64,000 nt of DNA from CAWCWN01 sp963799245 (GCA_963799245.1 CAWCWN010000005.1:62001-126000); one strand, 5' to 3'. Positions 38,120 to 48,140 are shown, numbered from the stretch's first letter. Notes: generated by a model not told the origin, from the letters alone. Numbers and translations: made by a program.

Positions 38120-39304
38120 ATGCCTGTATGCAAGAAAAAGCGTACCACATCGCGGACCGCCCTTTCAAAATCGGAGCCATCTTCCCAACTGCTGCCAGAG
38201 CAGCAAGAATTTCATCAGCATCTGCGTACCCTGGCTCAAAGCGCCGTTCGGACGGTATTGGAACTGGTGATGCGCGAGGAGTTAGATGCCTTCATTGGAG
38301 CCGCATGGGGAGAATGCAGTCCCAAGCGCAAAGGGTATCGCAATGGCCACTACACGCGCGATCTGGTGACCTCTACGGGACGGCTCGAAGAGATCAAAGT
38401 GCCCAGAGATCGTGAAAGTCAATTCCACACCCAGGCCTTTGAACGTTACAGTCGCTATGAACCCCACATCGCAGAAGGGCTCACCCAGATGTTCGTGGCT
38501 GGCACAAGCACCCATAAGGTGGGAGAAGTCGCCCAAACACTGATGGGAGTAGCTCCCAGTGCGAGCACGATCAGTCGCCTCAACCAGAGCCTCACCCAAC
38601 AATTTGAGGCCTGGCGCCAGCGTCCTCTGCAAGTGCATTGGCGTGTCCTGTACCTGGATGGCGTGCATTTCAGCATTCGTCATGGAGACAAGGCCGATTC
38701 CACGCTCATTTTGACGGCGCTAGGTGTGGATCTGGAAGGAAACAAAGAGGTGCTAGCACTACGAGCCTGCGCCGAGGAGGACAAAGATGGATGGGTGTGC
38801 CTCTTGCAAGATCTGCGGACACGAGGAGCAACCCACATGGATCTGATCGTGACTGATGGGCATGATGGACTGCTCGCTGCTGTCTCGGAACTGTTTTCGG
38901 CTACGCCTCGCCAACGCTGTCTGGTGCATAAACAACGCAATGTGCTGAATGCCATCCCTCGACGAGAGCGTGGTGACGTGCAAGCCGAACTGGTTGGCAT
39001 CTGGGACCAACCGACAAAACAGGAGGCATTGATCCAACTAGGAGCCTTCAAAGCCAAGTATGCTCAGCGCTATCCAGAAGCGGTACGAAGCCTGGCGGAG
39101 GACGAAGAACACCTCTTGACGTTTTATGCATTTCCTCAGACGATGCACCGACACATTCAGACGACCAATGCCATCGAAAGTCTGTTTAGCAATGTGCGGC
39201 AACGCACCGATCAGATTGATGTTTTCACGACGGAGACCAGTTGTCTCACCATTGTCTGGGCGACCATCCAGGATATCCGTTTGCACAAACTCTCGGTGGA
39301 ATGA
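38120..39304 (+). CDS. IS256-family (Mutator-type) transposase
   Basis: 394 residues from ATG 38120, with AAGGAGGG just upstream. KRKGYRNGHYTRDL, VLYLDGVHFSIRHGDK (first catalytic Asp), DLIVTDGHDGLLAAVSELF (second Asp), RQRCLVHKQRNVLNAIP and TTNAIESLFSNVRQRT with the catalytic Glu follow the family order. It appears intact. Confidence 0.95.
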   Translation: MPVCKKKRTTSRTALSKSEPSSQLLPEQQEFHQHLRTLAQSAVRTVLELVMREELDAFIGAAWGECSPKRKGYRNGHYTRDLVTSTGRLEEIKVPRDRESQFHTQAFERYSRYEPHIAEGLTQMFVAGTSTHKVGEVAQTLMGVAPSASTISRLNQSLTQQFEAWRQRPLQVHWRVLYLDGVHFSIRHGDKADSTLILTALGVDLEGNKEVLALRACAEEDKDGWVCLLQDLRTRGATHMDLIVTDGHDGLLAAVSELFSATPRQRCLVHKQRNVLNAIPRRERGDVQAELVGIWDQPTKQEALIQLGAFKAKYAQRYPEAVRSLAEDEEHLLTFYAFPQTMHRHIQTTNAIESLFSNVRQRTDQIDVFTTETSCLTIVWATIQDIRLHKLSVE

Positions 39305-39432
39305 GTCTCGAGAACTGATCACTGTTGGGAAGAAAGCAACCAGCCGGAACGGGTGGTTCAGGAAGAGGTGTTTTTTGGCTCTCACATCAGCAACGCAAGA
39401 GACGACAAGAGTTGACAGAAAAACACGCAGGT

Positions 39433-39524
39433 GGGTCCCGTTTATATGATCAAAAGTATATCACCCGAGGCCCGTTTATGTGATCAAAGATGAGACTACT
39501 GGGACCAACTTTCATGAGCAAAAA
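39433..39524 (+). repeat. Three 34-bp-spaced repeats, IS21-like end
   Basis: Units begin at 39433 (GGGTCCCGTTTATATGATCA), 39467 (GAGGCCCGTTTATGTGATCA) and 39501 (GGGACCAACTTTCATGAGCA), exactly 34 bp apart. Such serial repeats are typical of IS21-family ends that bind transposase. No istA or istB gene remains. Confidence 0.55.
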
Positions 39525-39799
39525 CACATGAGGACATGTTGTGTACGTCTCGTGTTCATCCCTTCTTGCTTACTGCACTCCTTTACACAATATTCGGGAT
39601 GGTATCGGCACGAGTGCCGCGTAAAAATAACTCATTTCGCTTGAAATAACAGAGCCGATACATTTTCAGCCTCTTCTCTTCCCGCTCCCTCCTCCCTCTT
39701 GAAACTCATTGCCCTTTCGTCTATAATCACGCTATTAACTCTACAGGTATTTGCTCCTACGAGTAGATGCGAGCGGACTCGAAGAGGCTGGAGGGACTC

Positions 39800-41951
39800 A
39801 TGACCGCACAGAGGAACGAGCCAGGGGAAGTCTCAGCTAAGAGGGATTCATGCTGATGTGATCAAGGCCACCAATGTCGTCAGTGGGACACAATTCAACT
39901 TCTTTGCAGAGCAGCGTCAAACGCGCAATCCCCCACTGCAACGGCCGCGGCGAGCTGAACATTTTGTCGATCGCGAGCGGGAACTCGAGCGCGTCCTCGC
40001 CGACCTGAAGCCCGGACGTGTAGTCAGCATTTGCGGCCCAGGTGGTATGGGTAAGACCGATTTGGTCGCCGAGGTCATCTGGACCCTGGCTCCTGGTGAC
40101 ACGCCTCCATCCGCCTTTTCTGATGGAGTCTTCTTCCACAGTTTCTACGGCCAGCCTCAGGTGGTGATTGCTCTGGAACAGCTGGCCCGTGTGCTGGGAG
40201 AGGAGCCGTTGCCTACCCCCGCTCTGGCAGTTCAACGCGCCTTGAGTGGCAAGCACTTTTTACTCGTACTTGATGGCGCCGAGGAAGCCGATCAGTTGGA
40301 GCAACTGCTCTCCAGCTGTGCTGACTGTGCGGTGCTCATGACCACTCGAAAACGAGCTGATGCTCCCGATCCTGTTTATCGGCTGGATCTGCAACCCTTA
40401 CCACAAGAGGAAGCGGTGAGCGTCGTACAAGCCTTTGGTGGTCGCCGAGCAACTAACGCCAAAGTCACCAGCGAGATTTGTGAGCAGGTGGGTAATCTGC
40501 CGCTGGCTTTGTGCCTGGTGGGCCGTTATCTATCCCAGCAAGAAGAGGAGGCCAGTGAGTTTCTGACCTGGCTGCAGCACTCGCCCCTGGCAGCCCTTGA
40601 TCAAGGAACTTCAAGCCGGCAGAGCGTGGTAGTCCTCTTGGAGCGCAGTACTAGCAGGTTGAATATCCAGGCACAGCGGGTTCTAGCCACTTTCGGGCTC
40701 TTTGCCCTGGCTCCCTTAGAGCGCAAAGTACTGGCCGAGGTGCTGGAGCTCACTCCTGTGGTAATAGGTCAGGCGCTGGGGGAGTTGGTCAACTACGGTC
40801 TGTTGGTGCGTCAGCAGAGCAGATATTACGTAAGCCATCCTCTCATTCACGCCTATGCTCATGAGGTATTGTTATCACGGGATGAGCTGGGCCGCCAACG
40901 TGCGCTGGCGGAGCGAATGATCGAGGTGCTGCAGGGCGAATTTCCCGAGGTAGAGTACGCTAACTGGGCGCGCTGTGAGGAGCTGCTCCCGCATGTTCAA
41001 GCGTGTGCGAGCTTGATAGAGCAGGAGCACATCGTCGTGCCGGAAGCGGCGTGGTTGCTCAATCAAGCGGGGTGGTACCTGCGCGAGCGAGCACAGTACA
41101 CCCAGGCGGAGCTGCTCTTGCAGCAAGCACTCTTGCTGGCTGAGCAAGCGTCTGATGCTACAGTTGCCGAGTTGGGCAGCATCCTCAATAACCTGGTGCT
41201 GCTCTACCGTGTGCAAGGGCAATATGCCCAGGCCATTCCGTATGGGCAACGTGCCTTGGACTTCGTTGAGCGAACCTATGGCACCGATCACCCCCACACT
41301 GCTGCCACTCTCAATAACCTGGCAGGACTCTACCTGGAACAGGGTCGTTACGAGAAGGCCGAGCCGTTCTACCAGCGCGCTCTGGTCATCACCGAACAGG
41401 CGTTGCCTGCCGATCACCCCGATACCGCTAACACCCTCGATAACCTAGCGGGAATCTACCAGGCGCAGGGCCGTTACGAGGAGGCCGAGCCTCTCTATCA
41501 ACGTGTTCTGATCAGCAGTGAGCGAATATTTGGACCTGATCATCCTGCTACCAGTAGTATCCTTTATACTTTGGGACTGCTCTATAAGGCTCAGGGTAAG
41601 TATTCCCAAGCCGAACCGCTCTTGCGGCGAGCTCTGACTATAGATGAGCGGGCATTTGAAGCAAATCATCCAATCGTCGTCTCGGTTACAAACAGCTACT
41701 CAGACCTCCTACAAAAAATGAAGTATGAGCGGAAATTTATTACGCCGAATATACAGAAAGACTTGCACACCGCATCACGTCCGAAATCTGATGAAGAGAT
41801 AAACCAGCAGCATTTCGATCATCCATTGAGAACGGGTGAGCAAAAAACTTCGTCCATTCCTCCGAAAGAGCATGCTTCTCGCAATCCTGGCTCCGCGAAC
41901 AGAGCGACATTAAGTAAGACGACTCGACTCATAGAGCTAAACGCAAGATAG
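39800..41951 (+). CDS. NB-ARC STAND ATPase with TPR repeats (A copy, N-terminal frameshift)
   Basis: Signal-transduction ATPase. From GTG 39858 the frame gives 697 residues: the segment VIKATNVVSGTQFNFF, an NB-ARC module (CGPGGMGKTDLV P-loop, FLLVLDGAEEA Walker B, VGNLPLALCL), a winged-helix part, then about four kinesin-light-chain-type TPRs (LNNLAGLYLEQGRYEKAEPF) and a polar tail. A strong GGAGGGA precedes ATG 39800, whose frame reads MTAQRNEPGEVSAKR and would join the main frame after a one-base shift at the GAGGG near 39842. So either the normal start is frameshifted or GTG 39858 is used. Confidence 0.85.
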
Positions 41952-42091
41952 CTAAGCAGTCACGCAAGAAAAATAGAAAATGAAGGAACGGCATTGAATT
42001 TTTCAATAGCTAATAGAGGCTGAACAGGTTATACTCATATCGAAGCAAGAAGAGGCACGATATTCACCCAGTATGACAGGAGTGAGCAAAG

Positions 42092-43411
42092 ATGAGCGAA
42101 AATGAGCGCTGGATCCGGAATGGCCGGGGAAAGGTGATTGCTTTTATTCATGGAATCGGTGCTGAAGCCCCTCAAGACTACTGGAAGCAGTTCCTCACAG
42201 TATTACAAAGTGATGAGAAGATGCAGGACTTCGGCATCTTTGTGTGGAAATATCCGACGCATAAAGAGCCAAAGATTTTGAAAGACAAACCCCTGGTTTC
42301 TGCTGCTGCTCCCGGGATCAAGCTCTTAGGAGAGGCGTGGGGTGCGACATATCGAGCCCAATTTCGTGAGTATCAAGAGGTCGTCCTGATCTGTCACAGT
42401 ATGGGTGGTCTCGTCGTGAAATCATGGATCGTCAGTGTCCTCATAGATGGAGACAGTGCCAGGCTCAATACATTGCGCCATATCTCCTTCTATGCTACTC
42501 CCCATAATGGTGCTTTGAGCGCAACACTGACGGCCTGGAATGAACAGTTACAGGACATGAAACTGGACAGCACGTTTATTGCTGATGTAGGAAAAGGTTG
42601 GCATAATCGTGTGGTTGCTTGGAAAGACAAGGATCCAGGGGTGTCAGATCATCTCTACAACCGCTATATTCCTCATCTCGTGAATGCAGGTCTGAGAGAT
42701 AAAGTTGTGCCCTATAATCTCGCAACGATCAGGGGTATGGAAACCGTTGTTTTGCAAGGAGACCATGCGCAAGTTATTCAACCAGAAAATGCCGACGAGA
42801 CATGTTATAAAGCGTGGCGCGATGATGTCGAAGAGACATTACGATCGAAACCAAGGACTATGGCGCCTTCTTCGGAAACAGCCCAGCAACCTGTGAACAG
42901 ACAGGGAGGAATCCATGCCAGGCGCATCGAGGCAGAAAATGTCGTGGAAGGTGTGCAGATCCAAGGAGGTGATGCTCAGTCTGCTGCAAGTTTAGTGAGC
43001 TTTGCACAGGCTATCCAACGTGGTGACATTAATGCCGACGAGATCAAGGCTCGTCACCTGGTCAGCGGCTTACAATATATTGCTGACTCCACACAGGCAA
43101 GCGTAGAGGATCTACGCCGTGAACTGGCCGCTTTACGCACTAAGCTGGAGCAGGTCATTTCCTCCCATGAGATACCCGATGCAGCCGATGCCGAGGATGC
43201 CAGGGAAAGCCTCATGGTCGCCGAGACGGAATTGGCGAAATCCCAACCAGCGAAGAGCCGTGTGCTGCGGAAGCTCGACGACCTGAGTCAGATTATCACG
43301 CGCAGCGCCGCGACGGCTGATGCTGCAGGCAAGCTGGGAGCGCAGGTCATTCAATTAGCTCCCATGGTTGCGACACTCTGGCAAGTCGCTCATCATCTTT
43401 TGGGAAGCTAG
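42092..43411 (+). CDS. Alpha/beta-hydrolase with shared signature domain
   Basis: 439 residues. Residues 1-250 form a lipase/esterase fold: VIAFIHGIGAEAP (oxyanion), VVLICHSMGGLVVKSW (nucleophile Ser), and LQGDHAQVI with the likely catalytic His. After a linker, residues 268-439 carry the segment GGIHARRIEAENVVEGVQ, then a heptad-like region (ASVEDLRRELAALRTKLEQ) and a hydrophobic end. This C-terminal half is nearly identical to the pseudogene at 47610-48140. ATG 42092 follows AGGAGTGAGC. It is likely the effector or partner of the NB-ARC proteins beside it. Confidence 0.78.
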   Translation: MSENERWIRNGRGKVIAFIHGIGAEAPQDYWKQFLTVLQSDEKMQDFGIFVWKYPTHKEPKILKDKPLVSAAAPGIKLLGEAWGATYRAQFREYQEVVLICHSMGGLVVKSWIVSVLIDGDSARLNTLRHISFYATPHNGALSATLTAWNEQLQDMKLDSTFIADVGKGWHNRVVAWKDKDPGVSDHLYNRYIPHLVNAGLRDKVVPYNLATIRGMETVVLQGDHAQVIQPENADETCYKAWRDDVEETLRSKPRTMAPSSETAQQPVNRQGGIHARRIEAENVVEGVQIQGGDAQSAASLVSFAQAIQRGDINADEIKARHLVSGLQYIADSTQASVEDLRRELAALRTKLEQVISSHEIPDAADAEDARESLMVAETELAKSQPAKSRVLRKLDDLSQIITRSAATADAAGKLGAQVIQLAPMVATLWQVAHHLLGS

Positions 43412-43412
43412 C

Positions 43413-43571
43413 ATGAGCCAGCAGGAGAAAGACCACGACAATGCTCGTAACTCCTTTGAGCGATCATCTAAGCAAGGAGGCAGAGAGAGCCACTTTCTTC
43501 CAGGCGCGAGCATCGAGGCAAAGGACAGCAAGGCGACTCTTGTCGCCAATGTTCAAACCATCAGGGTTTGA
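43413..43571 (+). CDS. 52-residue small protein of the STAND island
   Basis: Starts one base after the hydrolase stop. The sequence has a polar N-terminus and ends with GASIEAKDSKATLVANVQTI, a weak echo of the GGIxAxxIxAxNVVxGxQ segment of the neighbours. It occupies the place that the large NB-ARC gene takes after the related gene on the other strand, so it could be a separate small component or the left-over start of a deleted NB-ARC gene. Confidence 0.5.
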   Translation: MSQQEKDHDNARNSFERSSKQGGRESHFLPGASIEAKDSKATLVANVQTIRV

Positions 43572-43732
43572 TTGTCGCTTTGCATAGACACATCTTTTCA
43601 CTAGAGCCAATTCTTACTAGCTTCCCCATTTCACTAGTAAGTGGTGCTCTACCATGCATTCTAACACTAGATATTAAGGTAGAGTAGCTAAAATGAGACG
43701 AAGTAATAGCTGTGATACTGCTATTACTTTTT

Positions 43733-46700
43733 TTACATCTTACGTTGAAGCGAAGCGATTTTCACACGAATGGTTTGCGTGTCGGGATGAAGAGGGCCAA
43801 GCATCTTCTCCCTGATGGTGAAGGCTCGCTGGTAGAGCGGTTCCGCTTCGTCGTACTTCCCCTGGCTAGTGTAGAGTCCTCCCAGGTCGCTGAGACTGGT
43901 GGCGGTGTCGGGATGAAGAGGACCAAGCATCTTCTCCCTGATGGTGAAGGCTCGCTGGTAGAGCGGTTCCGCTTCGTCGTACTTCCCCTGGCTAGTGTAG
44001 AGTCCTCCCAGGTCGTTGAGACTGGTGGCAGTGTCAGGATGCTCGGGGCCAAATGCCTTCTCTCTGATGGCCAAGGCGCGCCGCAGGAGCGGTTCCGCTT
44101 CGTCGTACTTCCCCTGCCGGTAATAGAGAGCTCCCAAGTTGTTGAAGCTGGTGGCGGTATCGGGATGCTCGGGATCAAGCACCTTCTCTCTGATGGCCAA
44201 GGCGCGCTGCAAGTGCGGTTCCGCTTCGTCGTACTTCCCCTGCCGGTAATAGAGTCTTCCCAGGTTGTTGAGGCTGCGGGCAATATCGGGGTGCTTGGGG
44301 CCAAATGCCTTCTCTCTGATGGCCAAGGCCCGTTGCAAGAGCGGTTCCGCTTCGGCAGTGTTCCCTTTGTGGTAGTAGAGTCTCCCCAGGTCGTTGAGGC
44401 TGGTGGCGGTATCGGGATGAAGAGGACCAAGCACCAGTACTCTGATGGCAAAGGCGCGCTGCGAGTGCAGTTCCGCTTCGTCGTACTTCCCTTGACTGTG
44501 GTAGTGGGTTGCCAGGTAGTTGAGACTGCGAGCGGTATCGGGATGAAGAGGACCAAGCACCTTCTCTCTGATGGCCAAGGCATGCCGCAGGAGCGGCTCC
44601 GCTTCGACAGCGTTCCCCTTGTGGTAGTAAAGTCCTCCCAAATCATTGAGACTTCGGGCAGTATCGGGATGCTCGGGACCAAATGCCTTCTCTCTGATGG
44701 CCAAGGCGCGCCGCAGGAGCGGTTCCGCTTCGTCGTACTTCCCCTGCCGGTAATAGAGAGCTCCCAAGTTGTTGAAGCTGGTGGCGGTATCGGGATGCTC
44801 GGGATCAAGCACCTTCTCTCTGATGGCCAAGGCGCGCTGCAAGTGCGGTTCCGCTTCGTCGTACTTCCCCTGCCGGTAATAGAGTCTTCCCAGGTTGTTG
44901 AGGCTGCGGGCAATATCGGGGTGCTTGGGGCCAAATGCCTTCTCTCTGATGGCCAAGGCCCGTTGCAAGAGCGGCTCCGCTTCGGCAGTGTTCCCTTTGT
45001 GGTAGTAGAGTCTCCCCAGGTCGTTGAGGCTGGTGGCGGTATCGGGATGAAGAGGACCAAGCACCTTCTCTCTGATGGCCAAGGCGCGCTGCAAGTGCGG
45101 TTCCGCTTCGTCGTACTTCCCCTGGCTATCGTAAAGTCCTCCCAGGTCGTTGAGGCTGGTGGCGGTGTCGGGATGAAGAGGACCAAGCACCAGTTCTCTA
45201 ATGGCGAAGGCTCGCTGGTAGAGCGGTTCCGCTTCGGCAGCGCTCCCCTGGTTGTGATAGAGGTTTGCCAGGTTGTTGAGACTACTGGCCGTGCTGGGGT
45301 GGTGGAGGCCAAGCGCCAGTTCCTTGGTGTCAAGGGCTCGCCGCAGGAGTGGTTTCGCTTCGGCGTACTTTCCCAGGCGAAGGTAGAGATATGCCAGATA
45401 GTTGAGACTGCGAGCGGTATCGGGATGCTCGGGGCCGAGCACCTTCTTTCTGATAGCGAAGGCGCGCTGCAAGAGCGGTTCCGCTTCCGCGTACTTCTCC
45501 TGGCTGTGGTAGAGAGCTCCCAGGTCGTTGAGACTGGTGGCGGTTTCGGGATGGTTGGGGCCAAGCATCTTCTCCCTGATGGTGAAGGCTCGCTGGTAGA
45601 GCGGTTCCGCTTTGGCGTACTTCCCCTGCCGGTGATAGAGAGCTCCCAGGTTATTAATACTGGTGGCGAAGTCAGGATGGTCGGGGCCAAACACCTTCTC
45701 TCTGATGGCTAAGGCGCTCTGCAAGAGCGGTTCCGCTTTGGCGTACTTCCCCTGGCGGTAATAGAGCCTTCCCAGGTTGTTGAGACTGCGAGCGGTATCG
45801 GGATGGTCGTGGCCAAACACCTTCTTTCTGATGGCGAAGGCGCGCCGCAAGAGCGGTTCCGCTTCCGCGTACTTCCCCTGGCGGTAATAGAGCCTTCCCA
45901 GGTTGTTGAGACTAAGGGCGGTATCGGGATGGTCGGGGTCAAGCACCTTCTCTCTGATGGCTAAGGCGCGCTGGTAGAGCGGTTCCGCTTCGACGTACTT
46001 CCCCTTGTCGCGGTAAAGGATAGCCAAGCCATTGAGACTGGTGGCGGTATCGGGTTGGTCGGGGTCAAGCACCTTCTCTCCGATGGCTAAGGCGCGCAGG
46101 TAACGCGCTTCGGCCTGCTCGTAGCGGCCCTGGTCCTGGTAGAGCATCCCCAGATTATTAAGGATGCTGCATAGCCCCGAAGCTGTTGTATCAGGTTCAT
46201 GCTCAGCCAGCACAAGCGCCTGCTGTAAGAGGAGCTCCGCCTGGATGTACTGAGCTCGCTCACGCAGATACCGCCCCGCTCGGTTTAGCAGCCTCGCCGC
46301 TTCTGGCAAGACGAGCTGGTGCTGCTCCAGCAGGCTTGTACACACCTGGATATGCGGGAGCAACTCCTCATACTTCGCCCAGGTAGTGTACTTCACCTCG
46401 GGAAGCTGCTCCTCCAGCACGCTTACCAGCCGCTCTACAAGAGCGCGTTGGCGGCCTGACTTGACTTGGGCAAAGAGCACCTCATGAGCATAGGAATGAA
46501 TGAGCGGATGGCTCACTTCATAGCGGCTCTGCTGCGGCACTAATAAGCCGTAGTTGACGAGTTCTCTCAACGTATGTCTCGCTTCGTTTTCGGACAACTT
46601 TAGCGTCCTGGCTACCAGTTCACGATCAAAGGCTGCAAGGGCAAGCAGCCCAACAAGACGGAGCACCTGCTGCGTGGTCTCGCTCAATCGGGCAATACTA

Positions 46701-47617
46701 CGCTCTAGTAGCCGCGGCACACTTTCTTGTCGCGACTTCCCAAGATCGAGGGCTGGGAGGGGATTTTTCTGCAGCCAGGTCAGGTAATTGTTTGCCTCTT
46801 CTTCTTGCTCGGCCAGATATCGTCCCACCAGGCGTAACGCCAGGGGTAAGTTGCCCACACATTCGCAGATCTTGCTCGTAGCGTCTGCATCTGCTGCTTG
46901 CACTCCTCCAAAGGCTTGCACCACGCTCACCGCCTCTTGCTTGGGTAAGGGCAGTAAATCGAGTCTGTAGGCGGGATCGGAAGCGTCGGCTCGGCTTTGG
47001 CTTGTCACGAGCAAAGCACTTGCTCCACAGACGTCAAGCAACTGTCCCAATTGATCTGCTTCTTCGGCACCATCAAGCACCAGTAAGATGCGCTTGCCAC
47101 TTAAGGCGCGTTGTGCCGCCAGAGCAGGTGTCGGCAGAAGTTCCTCGCCCAGCGCACGTGCCAACTGCTCCAAGGCAATCGCCACCTGTGGTTGACCGTA
47201 GAAGCTGTGGAAGAGGAGGCCATCCGGGAAGGCAGGTGGCGGCGTGTCGTCAGGAGCCAGGGTCCAGAGGACTTCGGCGACCAGCGCGGTCTTCCCCATG
47301 CCACCAGATCCACAGACTGTGACTACGCGTCCAGACTGCAGGTTGGTCAGAATGCGCTCGCGTTCGGTCTCCCGATCGACAAAATGTTCAGCACGTCGTG
47401 GTCGTTGTAGAGGCGGTTTGCGCTTGTCATCGGGGCTATCAGAACCATGGGTAATTTGCGCCCCCACAACAACAGTGTCTGCTTTAATTGTTTTTGCTCG
47501 GATACCGCCAGAAGGTGCCGGCTGTCTCGACCTGCTTTTTTTCTGGGATATACCTGACACTCTTGCTTCAATCTCATCCTCAGGCAAATTCTTCTCCTGT
47601 TCGTCCGTACTAGCCAC
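43733..47617 (-). CDS. NB-ARC STAND ATPase with 19 TPR units (B copy)
   Basis: 1294 residues from GTG 47617. The N-terminus has GGIRAKTIKADTVVVGAQ, then PPLQRPRRAEHFVDRE, identical to the A copy. NB-ARC motifs: CGSGGMGKTALV, ILLVLDGAEEA, VGNLPLALRL. The rest is 19 near-identical 42-residue TPR_12 units (LNNLGRLYYRQGKYAEAEPL pattern with HPDTA links). STAND proteins of this design oligomerise when the TPR sensor binds a trigger. It starts 8 bp inside the end of the preceding damaged gene, so the two form an operon. Confidence 0.9.
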   Translation of the reverse strand: MASTDEQEKNLPEDEIEARVSGISQKKSRSRQPAPSGGIRAKTIKADTVVVGAQITHGSDSPDDKRKPPLQRPRRAEHFVDRETERERILTNLQSGRVVTVCGSGGMGKTALVAEVLWTLAPDDTPPPAFPDGLLFHSFYGQPQVAIALEQLARALGEELLPTPALAAQRALSGKRILLVLDGAEEADQLGQLLDVCGASALLVTSQSRADASDPAYRLDLLPLPKQEAVSVVQAFGGVQAADADATSKICECVGNLPLALRLVGRYLAEQEEEANNYLTWLQKNPLPALDLGKSRQESVPRLLERSIARLSETTQQVLRLVGLLALAAFDRELVARTLKLSENEARHTLRELVNYGLLVPQQSRYEVSHPLIHSYAHEVLFAQVKSGRQRALVERLVSVLEEQLPEVKYTTWAKYEELLPHIQVCTSLLEQHQLVLPEAARLLNRAGRYLRERAQYIQAELLLQQALVLAEHEPDTTASGLCSILNNLGMLYQDQGRYEQAEARYLRALAIGEKVLDPDQPDTATSLNGLAILYRDKGKYVEAEPLYQRALAIREKVLDPDHPDTALSLNNLGRLYYRQGKYAEAEPLLRRAFAIRKKVFGHDHPDTARSLNNLGRLYYRQGKYAKAEPLLQSALAIREKVFGPDHPDFATSINNLGALYHRQGKYAKAEPLYQRAFTIREKMLGPNHPETATSLNDLGALYHSQEKYAEAEPLLQRAFAIRKKVLGPEHPDTARSLNYLAYLYLRLGKYAEAKPLLRRALDTKELALGLHHPSTASSLNNLANLYHNQGSAAEAEPLYQRAFAIRELVLGPLHPDTATSLNDLGGLYDSQGKYDEAEPHLQRALAIREKVLGPLHPDTATSLNDLGRLYYHKGNTAEAEPLLQRALAIREKAFGPKHPDIARSLNNLGRLYYRQGKYDEAEPHLQRALAIREKVLDPEHPDTATSFNNLGALYYRQGKYDEAEPLLRRALAIREKAFGPEHPDTARSLNDLGGLYYHKGNAVEAEPLLRHALAIREKVLGPLHPDTARSLNYLATHYHSQGKYDEAELHSQRAFAIRVLVLGPLHPDTATSLNDLGRLYYHKGNTAEAEPLLQRALAIREKAFGPKHPDIARSLNNLGRLYYRQGKYDEAEPHLQRALAIREKVLDPEHPDTATSFNNLGALYYRQGKYDEAEPLLRRALAIREKAFGPEHPDTATSLNDLGGLYTSQGKYDEAEPLYQRAFTIREKMLGPLHPDTATSLSDLGGLYTSQGKYDEAEPLYQRAFTIREKMLGPLHPDTQTIRVKIASLQRKM
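43775..46170 (-). repeat. 126-bp coding repeats (19 units) with a 630-bp internal duplication
   Basis: Each 126-bp unit encodes one TPR. The block starting at 44041 is repeated almost exactly at 44671 for about 395 bp, i.e. five units further on, and units 18 and 19 are also nearly identical. The pattern indicates recent expansion by unequal exchange or slippage. Confidence 0.9.
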
Positions 47618-48140
47618 CCATAAGGTGATGAGCGACTTGCCAGAGCATGGCAGCCATCGGAGCGAGCTGAATGACTAGCGCTCCCAGCTTGCCTGCGGCA
47701 TCCGCGGTCTCGGCGCTGCGCGTGATAATCTGGCTCAGATCGTCCAGTTTGCGTAGCACACGACTCTTCGCTGGCTAAGATTTAGCCAGTTCCGTCTCGG
47801 CCACTGCGAGGCTTGCCTTCGCCTCCTCAGCATCTGCAGCATCGGGGATCTCCTGGAAGGAAATGGCCTGCTCCAGTTTGCTGCGTAACGTAGCCAATTC
47901 ACGGCGCAGATCCAGCACACTTGCCTGAGTAGGATCAGCAATAACCTGTAAGCCGCTTAAAAGGTTCTGTGCCTTGATCTCGTCGGCGCGGATGTCACCA
48001 TAGCGAATGGCCTGGGCCAACTGGATCAGTGCCGCAGCAGTTTGCGCATCACCACCTTGGATCTGGGTGCCAGAGACAATGTTCGCAGCCTCAATACGTT
48101 TGGCATATATGCCACCCTGCTCGCTTGGATTCATGGCCAT
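47610..48140 (-). pseudogene. Signature-domain protein interrupted by TAG
   Basis: From ATG 48140 the frame encodes GGIYAKRIEAANIVSGTQ, GGDAQTAAALIQLAQAI and LDLRRELATLRSKLEQ, then stops at TAG 47775-47777 after ETELAKS. The same frame continues PAKSRVLRKLDDLSQIITRS to a final stop at 47610. The plus-strand hydrolase (42092-43411) has Gln at this exact place (LAKSQPAKSR), so CAG to TAG is nearly certain. Unlike that relative it has no hydrolase part. It overlaps the start of the 1294-residue NB-ARC gene. Confidence 0.85.

Larger units (their letters stand above)
38004..39604 (+). mobile_element. IS256-family insertion sequence
   Basis: Imperfect inverted ends CCATCCCCGAAAGTTGTGTA (38005-38024) and its counterpart (TACACAATATTCGGGATGG, about 39584-39602) flank a full transposase. 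The non-coding part after the transposase is about 280 bp, unusually long, because a block of 34-bp repeats from another element lies inside it. Confidence 0.8.

Noticed and set aside
43712..45712. A 666-codon open frame on the plus strand over the TPR gene, and a 642-codon second frame on the minus strand.
   Set aside because: Both are side effects of a 126-bp repeat: when one unit is open in a frame all units are. They lack ribosome binding sites and family features; the NB-ARC/TPR frame is clearly the real one.
43775..46170. Regular repeats that could suggest a CRISPR-like array.
   Set aside because: The 126-bp period has no spacers and encodes TPR units.
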